A stretch of DNA of 64,000 bases from Saussurea involucrata (Eukaryota > Streptophyta > Magnoliopsida > Asterales > Asteraceae), in contig CM066326.1 of the NCBI GenBank assembly GCA_033807775.1, positions 90,806,873 to 90,870,872 on the forward strand. The letters are read 5' to 3'. The notes beneath the pieces were generated by a model. The model saw nothing but the letters and a program-made list of their open reading frames with translations, was not told the DNA's origin and did no database searches. A program made the position numbers and the translations under genes. Numbering within the stretch: position 1 is the first letter of the stretch; the number at the start of each line of letters is the position of its first letter. Shown one piece after another: positions 9,390-21,828 of this stretch.

Positions 9390-10593
9390 TAGGGGTGAGC
9401 ATCAGTCGGATCGGGCCGAAACCCCCCAACCCGATCGGGTTTCGGGTGGACAAAACAGGCCCCGAAACCTGTCCTAAGTAAAGTTCGGGTTTCGGACTTC
9501 GGGTCTAATCGGGTTTCGGGTATTCCGGTCGGGTTCATCAGGTTGAGCCTGATCCAAACCCATTTTCAGCCCAGTTTTTAGTCCTTTTTCGTGTTTTTCA
9601 GCCCATATTTCGACCCTGTTTTTCGGTAAAGCAACATGCAACAATAATACAATATAACTTAAAATTAAATAAACAAGTATTTTAAAAGTTAAAAATTAAA
9701 TAAACTTAAAAGTTAAACAACATAACTAATTAAATTAACTAAAGTACTAAACTCTAAACAATATATAACCAAAAATCCAAAATAGAAATAGAAATAGAAA
9801 TAGAAATTAGAAATATATATTTAGGATTTATTAAATAAAAAAATTGAGTAAATTATGATTTTCATCCCTGTGGTTTGTTGAATATTGCTATTTTTGTCCC
9901 TAAGATTTTTTCATCCTCATGGTTTGTTGAATATTGCTATTTTTGTCCCTATGGTTTTAAAATTTATTGTTAACTTAAGGTTATTTTAGTCATTTCAGTA
10001 TTTTTTTTTATATTTTGATTTATTTAAATACCTTTTTTTCTCTTTTCTCCTTTTAATGAACTCCACCCACTCCCTTCTCCAATTCACCTCCTTATTTTTT
10101 TTATTTTAAGTGTAATTTGTAATTAAATTATTAATTATATATTAAAACTTTCAAAATATTCCATAATAAAGAAATTAGTGCATAGATAAACTATGCCTGT
10201 TTGTATTTTTATGTTGAAATAATTAAATATCTGTAATACAATTCATTTTTTATATTTTTATAGTTTCAACTTTTTTACGAGTTTGATTTTTATCATAACA
10301 ACAATCAAATGTAAACCGTTAAATAATTTTCACATTAAAGTATATTATTAAATTTTTTCTCTTTATTAGGCCATCAGTACATCTGCGGGTACCGACTCGG
10401 GCTCGGGCTCCCCCGGGTTCCAGCGGGCTGTGGTACGCCACATGCGGGCTTGGGGCTCGGGCTCGGGCTGCGGGTTTGAAAACCCGAGAAACCCGATGGT
10501 TTTTCCTTTTTTTTTAATTTTTTGTTAAATAATTTGAAAGGAGCCGTTGACAACGGCTATTTTTAAATAAAAAAAAATTCCAATTTAATCACA

Positions 10594-10604
10594 CTATATA
10601 TATA
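10594..10604 (+). promoter_or_regulatory. TATA box of the Harbinger transposase
   Basis: CTATATATATA lies about 82 bp upstream of the ATG. The intervening leader is rich in CT (CTCTCATTCTCTCATTCTC), like many plant 5' UTRs. Confidence 0.6.
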
Positions 10605-10685
10605 ATCCTAAAACCCATTTTATTTTTCACACAAAACAACCCTCTCATTCTCTCATTCTCTTCCATTCTCTATATTTTAAACAAT

Positions 10686-11972
10686 ATGGATTCGCCACAA
10701 CCCGGTTCACCGACCGCATCATCATCATCCGTAGACACCGACGAGTTGTTGAATCTACAAAGGGAAGTTTTTCGACAGGCTGCACAATGGATTTATGGTA
10801 GCACCGCCTCATCGTCAACAAGAGAGAGGGTCGCGATCATAGAAAGAGGTCGAGTAGCTGCAAACGAGCGGCTTATGCGGGACTACTTTGGCAACAACCT
10901 GGTTTATACACAGGATATGTTTAGGCGCCGGTTCAGGATGAGTAGGCAACTATTCGAACGAATAGTTGAAGATTTAGAAGGAGAGTATCCGTATTTTACA
11001 CTTCGGTTGGACGGCAGACGCAAACAAGGTTTTTCTTCGATACAAAAGTGTATTTTCGCTATTCGGCAATTGGCGTATGGAGTAGCTGCTGACGCACTTG
11101 ACGAGTACTTGAGGATGGGAGACAAAACGTCACGAGATTGTCTGCACGCATTCTGCACAGGTATTATTGAACTGTATGGTCAAAAATATTTACGCAAGCC
11201 TACTTTTATTGATATTCAGAAGTTGTACGCCGCGCATGAAGCTAAACACGGATTTCCCGGCATGCTCGGAAGCATAGACTGTACTCACTGGGCGTGGGCA
11301 AATTGTCCGGTAGCATGGCGAGGTCAATTCATGAGAGGTGATCATGAGCACCCGACAATCATGCTAGAAGCAGTGGCCTCTCAAGATCTATGGATCTGGC
11401 ACGCATACTTTGGTGTTGCCGGTTCCAACAACGACATCAATGTTCTCAATCAGTCGCCCATCTTGAACGATGTATATGATGGAAAAGCACTCGACTGCCC
11501 TTTTGAGGTGAATGGAGCCACCTACGAGAACGGATATTATCTAGCGGATGGGATATATCCGGAATGGGCTACTTTCGTAAAATCATTTACGTGCCCACAG
11601 GACCCTAAACGACAAAAGTTCAAGTCCGCGCAAGAATCGGCACGTAAAGATGTTGAACGAGCTTTTGGCATGCTTAAACAACGTTGGCATATACTTCATA
11701 ACCCGACACGCGGATGGGAACCGACAAGATTGGCAAACATTATGTACGCTTGTGTCATATTACACAATATGATACTCGAAGACGAATACCATGCTATTTG
11801 TGGTGGCGATGAAAACGACATTTTCACGGATGATATCGAAACCCAAATCAGTGAGGAACAACGCGCGGCAAATGTTCGAGAAGTCAAAAACCGGGGCACT
11901 CATAATAACCTTCGGTCGGATTTGGTCGAACATATTTGGCGTATCCAAGTTCCCAACAATGACGACGAGTAA
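10686..11972 (+). CDS. PIF/Harbinger-type DDE transposase (HARBI1/ALP1-like), intact
   Basis: A single uninterrupted 428-residue ORF in one exon, from MDSPQPGSPT to TAA. The N-terminal ~60 residues are Ser/Thr-rich. Residues ~75-110 (MFRRRFRMSRQLFERIV) match the helical segment upstream of the plant DDE_4 nuclease domain. The catalytic acids are recognisable: Asp in MLGSIDCTHW, Asp in GVAGSNNDINVL, and Glu in RKDVERAFGMLKQRW. The tail contains the conserved MYACVILHNMILEDE segment. It is expected to cut and paste elements with TTA/TAA targets, normally together with a MYB-like DNA-binding partner that is not encoded here. The ATG at 10686 is preceded by an A at -3 and a plausible leader. The absence of stops or shifts suggests recent activity or selection. 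Confidence 0.93.
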   Translation: MDSPQPGSPTASSSSVDTDELLNLQREVFRQAAQWIYGSTASSSTRERVAIIERGRVAANERLMRDYFGNNLVYTQDMFRRRFRMSRQLFERIVEDLEGEYPYFTLRLDGRRKQGFSSIQKCIFAIRQLAYGVAADALDEYLRMGDKTSRDCLHAFCTGIIELYGQKYLRKPTFIDIQKLYAAHEAKHGFPGMLGSIDCTHWAWANCPVAWRGQFMRGDHEHPTIMLEAVASQDLWIWHAYFGVAGSNNDINVLNQSPILNDVYDGKALDCPFEVNGATYENGYYLADGIYPEWATFVKSFTCPQDPKRQKFKSAQESARKDVERAFGMLKQRWHILHNPTRGWEPTRLANIMYACVILHNMILEDEYHAICGGDENDIFTDDIETQISEEQRAANVREVKNRGTHNNLRSDLVEHIWRIQVPNNDDE

Positions 11973-12245
11973 ATTTTTAAATTTATTTTGTAATTTTTAT
12001 TTTTAATGAATGATATGAATTTTTATTTTTATTATTTATCTTATTTTTATGTATTAAAAAATATATAAATATTTTTATGTTGTTAAATAATTAAATGTAT
12101 AAATAAAAGAATTAAAAAAATGAGATGGCAAGAGGGCTTGAGGGTAGCGCTACGGGTCTTGAGGGCTTGAGGAGAGGGTTAGGAGAAAAGCTGATGTGAC
12201 GCTGATGTGGCATTGAGGGCTTGAGGGCTTGCGGTACTCATGGCC

Positions 12246-12720
12246 TTAAAGTGATGACAATTAATTTTTTTATATGACATTTTAACAAACAATTAACCCT
12301 TTTACAGGGTGAGACAATTAACTTTTTACATGAATTTTTAACAAAAAAATTTACTTTATTTAATTAATAGAACACACCGGTCTTGTAAATTCATACACTC
12401 ATACCAAAAAATTGTATGTTTATGTAAAAGTGTCACAATAATGTGTAAAATGTTTTAAGCGTCTTTTAGACATTTTTAAAATATATTTACCAATTAACGT
12501 TTTTATAAACTTTGAAGTCTTGATTAATTTATTTTTAAAATAAAATAGTATGAATATCAAATAAAAAAATATTTTTCCATATCATTTCTAACGTGTAACA
12601 CAAAAAAAAACTTTTATATAAAAGTATTTAACGACTTGACTTAATTAACGTTAATAGCAAAATTGAACTCCTAAAAAATAGAAACTATGGTAACTAAAAG
12701 TAAAAAACAAAACGTATTAA
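12246..12720. other. AT-rich filler of the MITE-like host element
   Basis: Between the Harbinger and the next MITE no gene or clear repeat is visible. The sequence is dominated by A/T runs and belongs to the enclosing element by position. Confidence 0.4.
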
Positions 12721-12936
12721 GGAGGCGTTTGGGATTGCGTTTGAAAACTCATTTTCTCCTTATTGCGTTTCCAGGAAGGAGGTGAGTGTTTGGATTAAAA
12801 AAAACTTCTTATCACGATTCTAGGAAGGAGATAAGCTGTTTTTTGAGAAGTAACTCCATAGTGACTTTTCAGGGCCGGAGATAAGTCATAAGTCAATAAG
12901 GAGAATGAGTTTTCAAACGCAATCCCAAACACCCCC
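12721..12936. mobile_element. Small MITE with ~40-bp terminal inverted repeats
   Basis: The left end GGAGGCGTTTGGGATTGCGT, continuing TTGAAAACTCATTTTCTCC, is matched in inverse on the right (GGAGAATGAGTTTTCAAACG then CAATCCCAAACACCCCC). Flanks are TAA on the left and AAA on the right, consistent with a Tourist-type target with one change. The RNA would fold into a hairpin. Confidence 0.7.
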
Positions 12937-13271
12937 AAAATATATTCCATCAATTTGTCATTAATATTAAAAAATATTAATTAATTATCTATTAAAAGAA
13001 TATTTTGAATGATTAATGATAATATGTGAGGAGGAGAGGTAGTAGAAAGAGAAAAGAGAAAACAATGGAAAAGAGGATTGGTGGGTCCATTTAAGGAATA
13101 AAAAGGTGGGAAATGAATTTAATAAAATAAAACAAAAGATGAAAATACTGAAATACCCCTCTGTTAGTGATGGCTTTTAAGAAAGTTCATCACAAGGATG
13201 AAAACAATAACAAATTTAAAACCATAGGGACGAAAATTGAAAATTTTAAACCATAAGGACGAAAACAGAAG
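12937..13271. other. Filler of the enclosing MITE-like element
   Basis: No gene. AT-rich, with a purine-rich patch at 13025-13075. The last ~75 bp carry ACCATAGGGACGAAAA motifs shared with the ends of the enclosing element. Confidence 0.4.
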
Positions 13272-15629
13272 TTTTTTGTAACACCCGTAATTTTCGGATA
13301 AGTATAATTCCGAATCAGTATAAAATCGATCTTTTAAGATAATTATGAAAAATAGGATTTGGGATTAAATCCTAGATTTGATGGTCTTGTTGGATGCGGA
13401 ATTCGAATACGAGTCCAACGGTTCTTTCCGGAGCGAAAACGGAGCTATAACGAAGAAGCTACGGTCGAAACAGTATCCGACCTAAAATGGGGCCGCGGGA
13501 CCGCGCGGTTTGGTGCGCGACTTGTAGGCCGCGACCCAAGCCGCGTAACGCACCGAGTCCGTATTAAGTTGCGAATTTTCAGCTCAAACTTCAAACATTC
13601 ATAACTTTTGCATCCCAACTCCGATTTTGATGATTCAAGTTGCTACGGTTTCGTTTTTTAGAGCTATTCAAGGATCTAGAAAGAGTTTTGAAGTATGATG
13701 AATGATGAATGATCCAAGAGTATTTGGTGGTGGTTGAGGTAAGCTTCTCACTTTTCTTCATCTAAGAAGTTCGAGTTTTGGTATTTGTGGTGGTTTTGGA
13801 TGATTTATGTTGGGGGAAGTGTATATAAGTGTTTGGGAATGATTATTTATGGTTGGAAACTTGTGGATCTAGGTTTTGGAAGATTTGACCTAAGGATTCG
13901 GGTTGCATCAAAGGAGCTTACGTTTGGGGAAAATCTAGATTTAGCCTAAATCTAGCAAGGTGAGTTCAAGTTGATTTGTGAAAACGTTGTACATGCCAAA
14001 ATGTGTATTTTAAAGTATTTGTGTGTTTTATGTGAAATTATCTATTGTTGAGTTATTTGGTGGGTTTTGATTTAATCAAAGTGTTGAACTTTACATATCT
14101 TGTAAAACACCCACATTTGGGGATTTTGAGTGATTGAGGAATAAATCACGAGTAAAAGAGGTTTTGTTAAATTATTGCATAAGTGAAGAGGATTTGGTGA
14201 TTATGCGATAACTATGATGTGTTACATTTTTAAAGTGTGAACGTGTAGGTTGGGGATTTTGGTCAATCCGACCATATGAATGTTTTGAGAGTTATAAACC
14301 TTTCATTTTTGGGGCCGATGGCCAATTGAGGAATTAAAAGAGTAAAGAGTTTGAGTAACGATGTATTTTGGTTTACGTAACCGTGTGAGTGACACGTATT
14401 TAACCAAACGTTTATGTTGGCCTTAAAGGCTTGATTTATACTTAAATGAGTCTTTTGAGTGCTTGTCGGTTTTAGTGACTCGAGATGGAGTCTTGGAGGT
14501 GCTATATGCTTAATTGCATTTTATTTGAATATGTGCCGGTTTAAGTGTTGGTCTTATGTGTGAAGACCGTTTGATGATTTTATATGCTTATTACCTTTGG
14601 GACTAATGAACCTTAGTGAGTTATATGCATTGTCGAGTTATAAAAGAGTTGCATATATGTGTACATATAGATGCATATATGATTTGACTTCATTAGAAAC
14701 GTGGCAATGAAGGGGTTGTGAGATTATCATGTCTTGGAGCGTGTGTTTGCATGTTGTAGGTTAGATGCATTTCATTTGCATAAATCGATTTTGATAAATG
14801 ATCATTAGATCTTTTAAGCAGAGGGCTCGGTTTTGGACTCTATTGAGTCTTGAGGGCATTCGCCCTGTTTTAGTAAGCTCGACGTGGGCTTGGGGTTTGA
14901 ATTGCATGGGTTGCATTACATTTGTAGTTTACATGAGTTTAATGCATTGGTTATTCTTTTGGGATCATGTATATATATATTTTACGTCGAGTAAGCTTGT
15001 TTTGGATGGTGGGTTCCAAGGTAAAGACCTAGTATGGTTGAACTTGGTAGTTTTAAATGGACTAAAGACCTAGTATGGTTGATGTCTAAGATGGGCTAAA
15101 GACCTAGTATGGTTGATGCCGAAGATTGACTAAAGACCTAGTATGGTTGATGTCAAAGATGGGTTAAAGATCTAGTATGATTGATGTCGGAAATGGACTA
15201 AAGACCTAGTATGGTTGATGTCTAAGACGGGCTAAAGACCTAGTATGGTTGATGTCAAAGATTGACTAAAGACCTAGTATGGTTGATGTCACCTGCTTTC
15301 TACATCCAATAAGTTTACTTACGTTTATTAATTGTGGTTTAATTTATGTGTTGGCCACATTCGATGAGATCGGGTCTCCCCCGTCACCGAAGGGTATTGA
15401 TTTCAGTATTTTATTATTCGCATTGTTGAGGTTATATTATATGTGTATAGATTGTTTTCCATCATTGGTGGACGGATTTATGTTACATCCATATTGGATG
15501 TTTTAACTATTGGAGTTTTATTCGCAGTGACGATTACTTGAGAAATTATTACTTAATTAACTCTTGAGATGAGTTTTGGATTTGAATCCTTTGCAGAGAA
15601 ACGATTTTCATTGGAAGCTTTCCTCACAT

Positions 15630-17948
15630 TGTAAAGCCCGTGTCCCAGTGTGGTTTAATTTAAGCTTTTAATTATTAAGTTACTTATTTTAATATCTTTT
15701 CCTAAGTGATTTATTATTAAAGGGATTTATCGGGGAGGACCATATCTGATAAGTTATTGTCTAAAAAGGGCTAAATAGTAATATCCTAATCTAGTTGGGA
15801 TTATAATGAAATAGTTTAAAATACTAGGGGCTAATTGGGTTTGTTTGGCAAAGAGTTGTTCTTGTTTTTTTTTCCTGCGTCAAACACAATCAGTATTATA
15901 TATATAAAAAAAAGGATTAATGAAACCCTACACCTTGCCTTCTTCCTTGTTGCGCCGTGAAGTCCCCAACCAAGCCACACCTCCTTTTTCCTTGTTTCTT
16001 GCTGCTGCCGTGAACCACCCACTTTCACCGCCGCCGTTGTGGCTGTTTTGCCGGCCAGAGAGAGAGAGAGAGAGAGCACCGAGGGAGAAGAGAGCAGCGA
16101 AAGGGAGAGTAGCGAGGGAGAAAGAGGACCAGCCGGTGATCGGAGTCCCCTTCGATTGCTGCTAAGTTTCGTCGAGAGGTAAGCGTTAAGATTTCGATTT
16201 CTTTTCTTGTTTTCGTTGCCGGCGAAGTAGCTTCCGCCGCTGCCGCCGCACGCGGCCTTGGCCGCTGCAGGCGGTAGCCGCCGTGGACCACCTTGAGGGG
16301 TGGTGGCGTAGGATGGTCGTGGTGGTGTGTGTAGTTGCGTGTGTGCGTTTATGGCGATCGAGTGAGAGGAGGAAAGGTGGTGCGAGAGGGTGGTGTGGGC
16401 GGTGTGTGTGTGTAATCATCGCCGGAGAGCCGCCGCCGGTCACCACCGGCGACCACCACTGCCGGAGATGGCAGTGGGTGGCGCGTGGTCGTGACCAGAC
16501 CATAGTCACCGTTGAACCCTTTAACCGTGACTTAATCGATTAAGCCGAATCGTTCAAACCGTTTTATAAATCGTGTCTTTATGAAAATTCCAAGTGCGCT
16601 GTCCAGTTTTCGCGTGATCATAACTTTTCTTTCGTAACTTTGTTTGAGCCGAAACTGGCGCCCACGGTTCAAGCTCGGGGTCGGACACGTTTTCCGTGTT
16701 TTAGCGGAAAACTGGTTCGGCCTCTATCTGGGCGAAAAAGTGGTCGTAAGTTCTGTGAATCGTCATTTTATGTAAAAGAAACTGCAGTTCTGTCACTGTT
16801 TTGCGTAAGCTGTAACTTTCTGCTCGTAACTCGGTTTGGGGTGAAACCGGTGTCAAAAGTTCCCTTTTTGAGTCTAGAACTTTTCTGTGTTTGGTGCAAA
16901 ACCCAGTTCGGGACGTAGCATGGGTCAAATTGTCGTTTTATACTGAAAGGTGCTGAATTTCGCTGTTCTGGAAACTGTTTTTGTAAAATCCGTAGTAAAT
17001 TGTAGAAAAATCGTTAGGAGGCGTATAATATGTCCTTGGAACCCTAACTCAGAGTACTTTCTGGTCACGAAATAATATTGGGAATTTTCTGGGTTTAAAG
17101 GGGTCGAAACAGGTCCCGAACAGACTTGTTTAGTGAGAACGGAAAAATAGTTTTAGTGACGGTTTAAGCGTGTGTCGTGTCATAGGGTCCGGGTCTCGTA
17201 TTGACACGTTTTAACATGTATTTAGGTGCTGGGAAGTGACCGTATTTGTGAAGCTTGAATTGTGTTATTAAGCTGGGCGCGCATTCGATGTGAGTTCTCT
17301 CACTGTGTGGTTAGGGGTTGTATGCATGTCATAATAGTTTGTATGTACTATTGTTTTTGTGGTGTGAACTAGTTGTTTGTGGTGTGTAATATTTGATTGG
17401 TTTGAATGCTTGGTATAAATGTGTTACATTACAATTCGGTGGGACCGAGGCCTCGATGGTACTGAGGTGTTGGTTACATTACAATTCGGTGGGACCGAGG
17501 CCTCGATGGTACTGAGGTGTTGGATACATTACAATTCGGTGGGACCGAGGCCTCGATGGTACTGAGGTGTTGGATACATAATTACTTGTAGATGTTTACT
17601 CGTTTTATGTATCTGTGATGTTGTTGCTTATGTGCGGATAGGGGTGATGTGTATATAATTCCTATCTGCGCATGTGTTGGAATTCACTAAGCTTCGTGCT
17701 TACCCTTTCCCAATAAACTGTGGTTTCAGGTACGGGCGGCTCCAAGGCGTGACGAGTACACACTGGCGCGCGAGAAGAGCTGGTTGCTTTATGATTTTAA
17801 TAATTAAACGTTTATTCCGCTGGTTTTATTTTATAAAGATATTAATTATGTGTTTGCAAACGAAACGTTGGGATCATTTATTGAGTTGTTATCAATGAAA
17901 TGTTTATTTTAAAATTTTAAATTTGCTTGTAATTTTTGGGACGTTACA
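15630..17948 (+). mobile_element. Solo LTR (2319 bp) of a second retrotransposon family
   Basis: Starts TGTAAAGCCCG and ends GGGACGTTACA. The 5-bp TSD CACAT is perfect at 15625-15629 and 17949-17953. No internal domain remains, the footprint of recombination between two LTRs. Its middle (15940-16500) is GC-rich with a leader-like run of AGAG repeats and GCCGCCGCCGG motifs. Open frames there overlap on both strands and lack protein-like pattern. Confidence 0.88.
17424..17573. repeat. 50-bp direct repeat, three copies
   Basis: Units at 17424, 17474 and 17524 read TTACATTACAATTCGGTGGG then ACCGAGGCCTCGATGGTACT and GAGGTGTTGG. The third starts ATACATT; otherwise they look identical. They lie inside the solo LTR. 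Confidence 0.95.
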
Positions 17949-18399
17949 CACATGGATTGTGGGTGTTTGGAAAACGGGTCGTCGTTGTCTTTTATACAAT
18001 CCCGTTTTGAAAATCATTTATTAAGTTGAATATTTTGGTTTATCAAATGATTTGCTTGTGATGTAAACTCTTGAACTCAGTAGGCGTTAGCCTAGCCTTT
18101 TTATTTGTCGGCATGTGCAACAGGTTCAGGTTGGGAATAACTTTAGCTACACTGTGAAGTGATGAGTGCTAGTAGAGTGCACGAGAAGTGAGATGCTTAG
18201 CGAAGTCTTCCGCACTTATTTGGGATTAGCAACTTGCAATTGGGTTAAGTAACACCCGCCTTGAGTTATTAGTTGTGAAGTTTGTGATGTTTAAACTGTG
18301 AGGTATTTTCAAGGATGTTTTGTAGAAATGTTTTATCATCTTTTAGTTATTTTATTGAAATTACCGTTAGTTGCTTGTTTCAATTTTGAGGGTGTTACA

Positions 18400-21300
18400 A
18401 GTTGGTATCAGAGTAAAAGTTTGAGAGAATTAGGTGTTGATTTGTGGATACCTAGACTCAAACTAGCGTTGTTTTAAGTAAATGAGAGCGAGATTGCACC
18501 ATTAGGCACTCTAAGATAAGATATTCGAAAGTTGTTGGGGTCACTAGAAGCAAGAAGTCACGTCAAGAGTAGCAAGGGTGATCATGTACGGTATGTTCAT
18601 AATTGCACCTGGCTAGTGTGATAGTGAACCTACCGGTTACATGAGAGTACTTGGACGACTCTAGCGTGATGACCGTTGGGGTGGTAAAGGAGTTCTAAGT
18701 GAGTAGTCGTTAGAAGAGGTTGACGACTTTAGCATTTGCCATTGAGAGTGGCGGTAAGCATGATTGGTTGTATTAAGTAGACCGTTTTGGTCGGACTTGA
18801 TAGTTGGATGGGATCCATAGGATTATTCAATTGACTTGATTCGAGGATAAATGTGGGGTTGGTCGATGTGACTTCCCATTTTGCATTAAGATGTGTGAGT
18901 ATCCGGATGACAATAGTGTGATCGGAGAAATTGGAGGAATGTGACCCGGACGTTGAGTGCCGACAAAATGCATGCACGAAATTTATTTTGCTTTTAAAAT
19001 AAATTGCATTGAATGTTTCTTGTGTGTCAAATCGTCGGATGGACGGTACTGCTAAATCTTGGAAAAGTTTGACATACGCAGGATTTTTGAACCATGACTT
19101 TGGAAAATGCATGAAATTATTTTACGACAGGCGGTTGTGAACCTAGTCGGGATTTATTTTATTCCTTGAAGTCGTCCACTACTACTTTCGAATATTGTGA
19201 TGTCCATGTTTTAATGTCGTTTATGATTTTGGATAAGTAACCGCGACTAGCGACCTTAACATTGGATCTCCTCCACGTGTGTTAAGGTTTGGACGGGGAG
19301 TTACATTCCCTTGTTTTAGTATTGATCTTTAATGGGAATTTCAATTTTGCGAGTCTTGACGAAAGAGTGTCATTTTATTTTTGGTGTTGCAACAAAAAGG
19401 GAGGTTTTATGATTGGGGTGATTTGATCATAGCATTGTTTTATGCGAGTTGTTTATTAAAAACGAAAACTTGGACGCCATTTAATTGGTTTGATGCGGTT
19501 GAGTTCCATTGAGTTTTATGGAAGTTTTGTGACATATGACCGAGTTTCTTTTACGACGTTTTGCGGTGCATGCGTGACACTTTGTTGAGTGTATACTTGA
19601 ATGATTGCATGTGTTAATATAAGGGTTGAGTTTGTATCGCGTCTCATGTGAATTTTGTTGAAAATATGCTTCATGACGTTTTGCATCAAAGAGAGTGGTT
19701 TTGGAGTTTTGATGCCGCATGGCTTCTCCTTTGAGGATTGTGGTAGCATATTTGTCGCAACTTGCTAGATGTGCAAATTGATTTATACGTGGTGTGGGTA
19801 ATGCATATAAGAGCATCATGATAGTACATCTCTAATGTCCTGTTTTATGCACTCTCATTCGTTGATATTATTGATATTCTTTCTCACGCATGCGCTGTAT
19901 TAATTCATTGACATAAATAGTTTTGTAGCCACTATTTTGAGACGTTAGTGTGCATCGTTTGTGCGGTTTAAGGCTTGAAGATGACTTGAGTTGTGTTAAT
20001 CAAATTATGTGCACGTATTGTTTTCTGAGGTTTTGAGAAAAACACATTGAGGTGTGCGAGCCTGGTCAAAAGATTTTAATTTACTTGTCACTATACGACT
20101 GAATGAGAAGTTTTGAAATATGAGTTAATGAATTTCTACTTTAAAAATTAGTAATGACTATCCGGTATGTGTTATACCATTTCAGAGTGACTACTAAGAA
20201 AGTGCTGCAGATTGGCATGCAAAATTTTGATTCAAGATTTCTTTTCGATGTTTAAACCGATATTTACAAATGATGAAAATATCTTGTTATTCGATTCAAA
20301 AACCGGGAGATGGCCCAGACCATGTCGTGTTTTAACCAAAGTGTGTAGAGAATGTACTTCGTTTCTCTGTGAACAAAACTGACACATGCGAAGTTATTAA
20401 TGAATTACAATTCATGTCATTTTATGGTTAAAAAGAGAATTTTGGAAATTGATGTCGTGTAAATCCTTCTTTTGAAGTTCGTATAAATAGGCTGTTGAAC
20501 ACTATTTTAAGGTCGGATGTTTACCTTGCGCGTTTGGCATAAGTAAATCCGTGATGGGACCTTGACGGGTCATTTTAAAAGTTGTCGAGTACGTTTTTAC
20601 ATTTCGGTAGTAAACTGATTTGCGATGAAAAAGTTTTCAAAAAATGATTTTTCATACGTGGGACGAGTGTGTCCATGTTTGTGCATCCACCAGCTGGGTA
20701 GTGGTAAGTTTTTGTACGTATGTGATGTTAGTATAAAAACCTTTGTATTGAAAAATCCAGTGAAAACTTTATTGGCATATTTATTGAGTCTGTCACTTGA
20801 AAACCTTGAACTCTTTAGGCTTGGTGAGGTTGAGCAACCCCAGTTAGGGGTGAGGGCGGGTAGAACCTTTTGATGAAAGACTGGGTTTCTAGAGCGTGTT
20901 ATTGTCGTGAGTCGTATGATGTCGTTTGCGGGGTTGAATTATTTCTTATGGACAACTAAAAGGTGGGACTTGCGGTGTCTCTTGCTAGTGCTTTGGTAAC
21001 CGTTCACTTTGACAACCTTGTCTTGAGTTGTCGGTGTTGTGTGAGGGTCGTGTAGGATCTTTTAGACAGTGGGGATGACCATGGATTAGTGGGGATGTTC
21101 GAGGGATGAAACTCGTGTGTGGAGCCCTGTGATGGGTCGAGTTTAGTGGTGTAACTAGGCGTCAACTTTTAAGGTTCGAGGTCAATAACCAGTAGTGTAA
21201 TTGGAAGGTGTGACCAATTCCTATAAATTGTGGTATCGGCTATGATGATCCTAAGAAGTTCGATTGTGGTAAATAAATTTAGCGTGATGACTCTCCTTGT

Positions 21301-21828
21301 GTGGTAGAAGAATCTGTCGATCGGACGATTGGTGATTAGGCGTAACTTTTGGAGATTGTGTAATTGATGGGTCAATGATGACCGTTGGTGTGGGAGTTTA
21401 ATGGAATTCGTTAAGGGTGAATGTTGGTTCAGTAGCGGGAACATTTGGGATTCAGAGGTTTTGATTTATTTTGGTAGTGATTAAACCTTGGACGGATTTA
21501 AAAAGAAAGTTTAAGAGCATGTAGGTGTGGATTAGTTGGGAGTTTGAATCTGACGTTGGGGAAGTATGGAACATCTAAGGTTGGGAGACAACCGAAGTCA
21601 TCTGGTTGGAAGTTACTCTAGTAAATTGTTTTTTCACCTAGATATAAGTATAACGTACCTGAGCGGACATTATTGGTTAGAGTTTTCATGAAGTGATCAT
21701 GGCAGTTCTGCATGAAGAAGTTGGATTTCAGCAAGGACTGAGGGATTGTGAAAAGCGTTGAGCTCAGTAACCGTTGGGTGTTTGGGAGCTAGATTTCGAG
21801 GACGAAATCATCCTAAGGTTGGGAGGAT
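18400..21828 (+). other. Non-coding interior of LTR-RT1
   Basis: A primer-binding site TGGTATCAGAG at 18403-18413 is complementary to the 3' end of initiator tRNA-Met. A polypurine tract AAGGTTGGGAGGAT lies just before the 3' LTR (21815-21828). Between them there is no frame with gag, protease, reverse transcriptase or integrase motifs on either strand. The longest frames (18729-19112 and 19481-19819, minus) are antisense and featureless. Confidence 0.8.

Larger units (their letters stand above)
10379..12245 (+). mobile_element. PIF/Harbinger transposon, 1867 bp, with intact transposase
   Basis: TTA occurs at both flanks (10376-10378 and 12246-12248). Terminal inverted repeats are GGCCATCAGTAC and, inverted from the right, GGCCATGAGTAC (11 of 12 match). 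Subterminal GAGGGCTTGAGGG and GGGCTCGGGCTCGGG repeats lie near the two ends. The only ORF is the transposase. The MYB-like second ORF usual for autonomous plant Harbingers is absent. Confidence 0.88.
13277..18399 (+). repeat. 5' LTR of LTR-RT1 (interrupted)
   Basis: It matches 21829-24619 on both sides of the solo LTR at 15630-17948. A tandem array of 34-bp units (CTAAAGACCTAGTATGGTTG plus variable ATGTCTAAGATGGG) occupies about 15018-15290. Short frames inside (for example 14798-15073) recur in the 3' LTR and are not genes. Confidence 0.9.

Noticed and set aside
16025..16543. Arg/His-rich frames in the GC-rich part of the solo LTR
   Set aside because: Open in several frames and both strands through GC richness and simple repeats. 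LTRs of this kind have GC-rich leaders.
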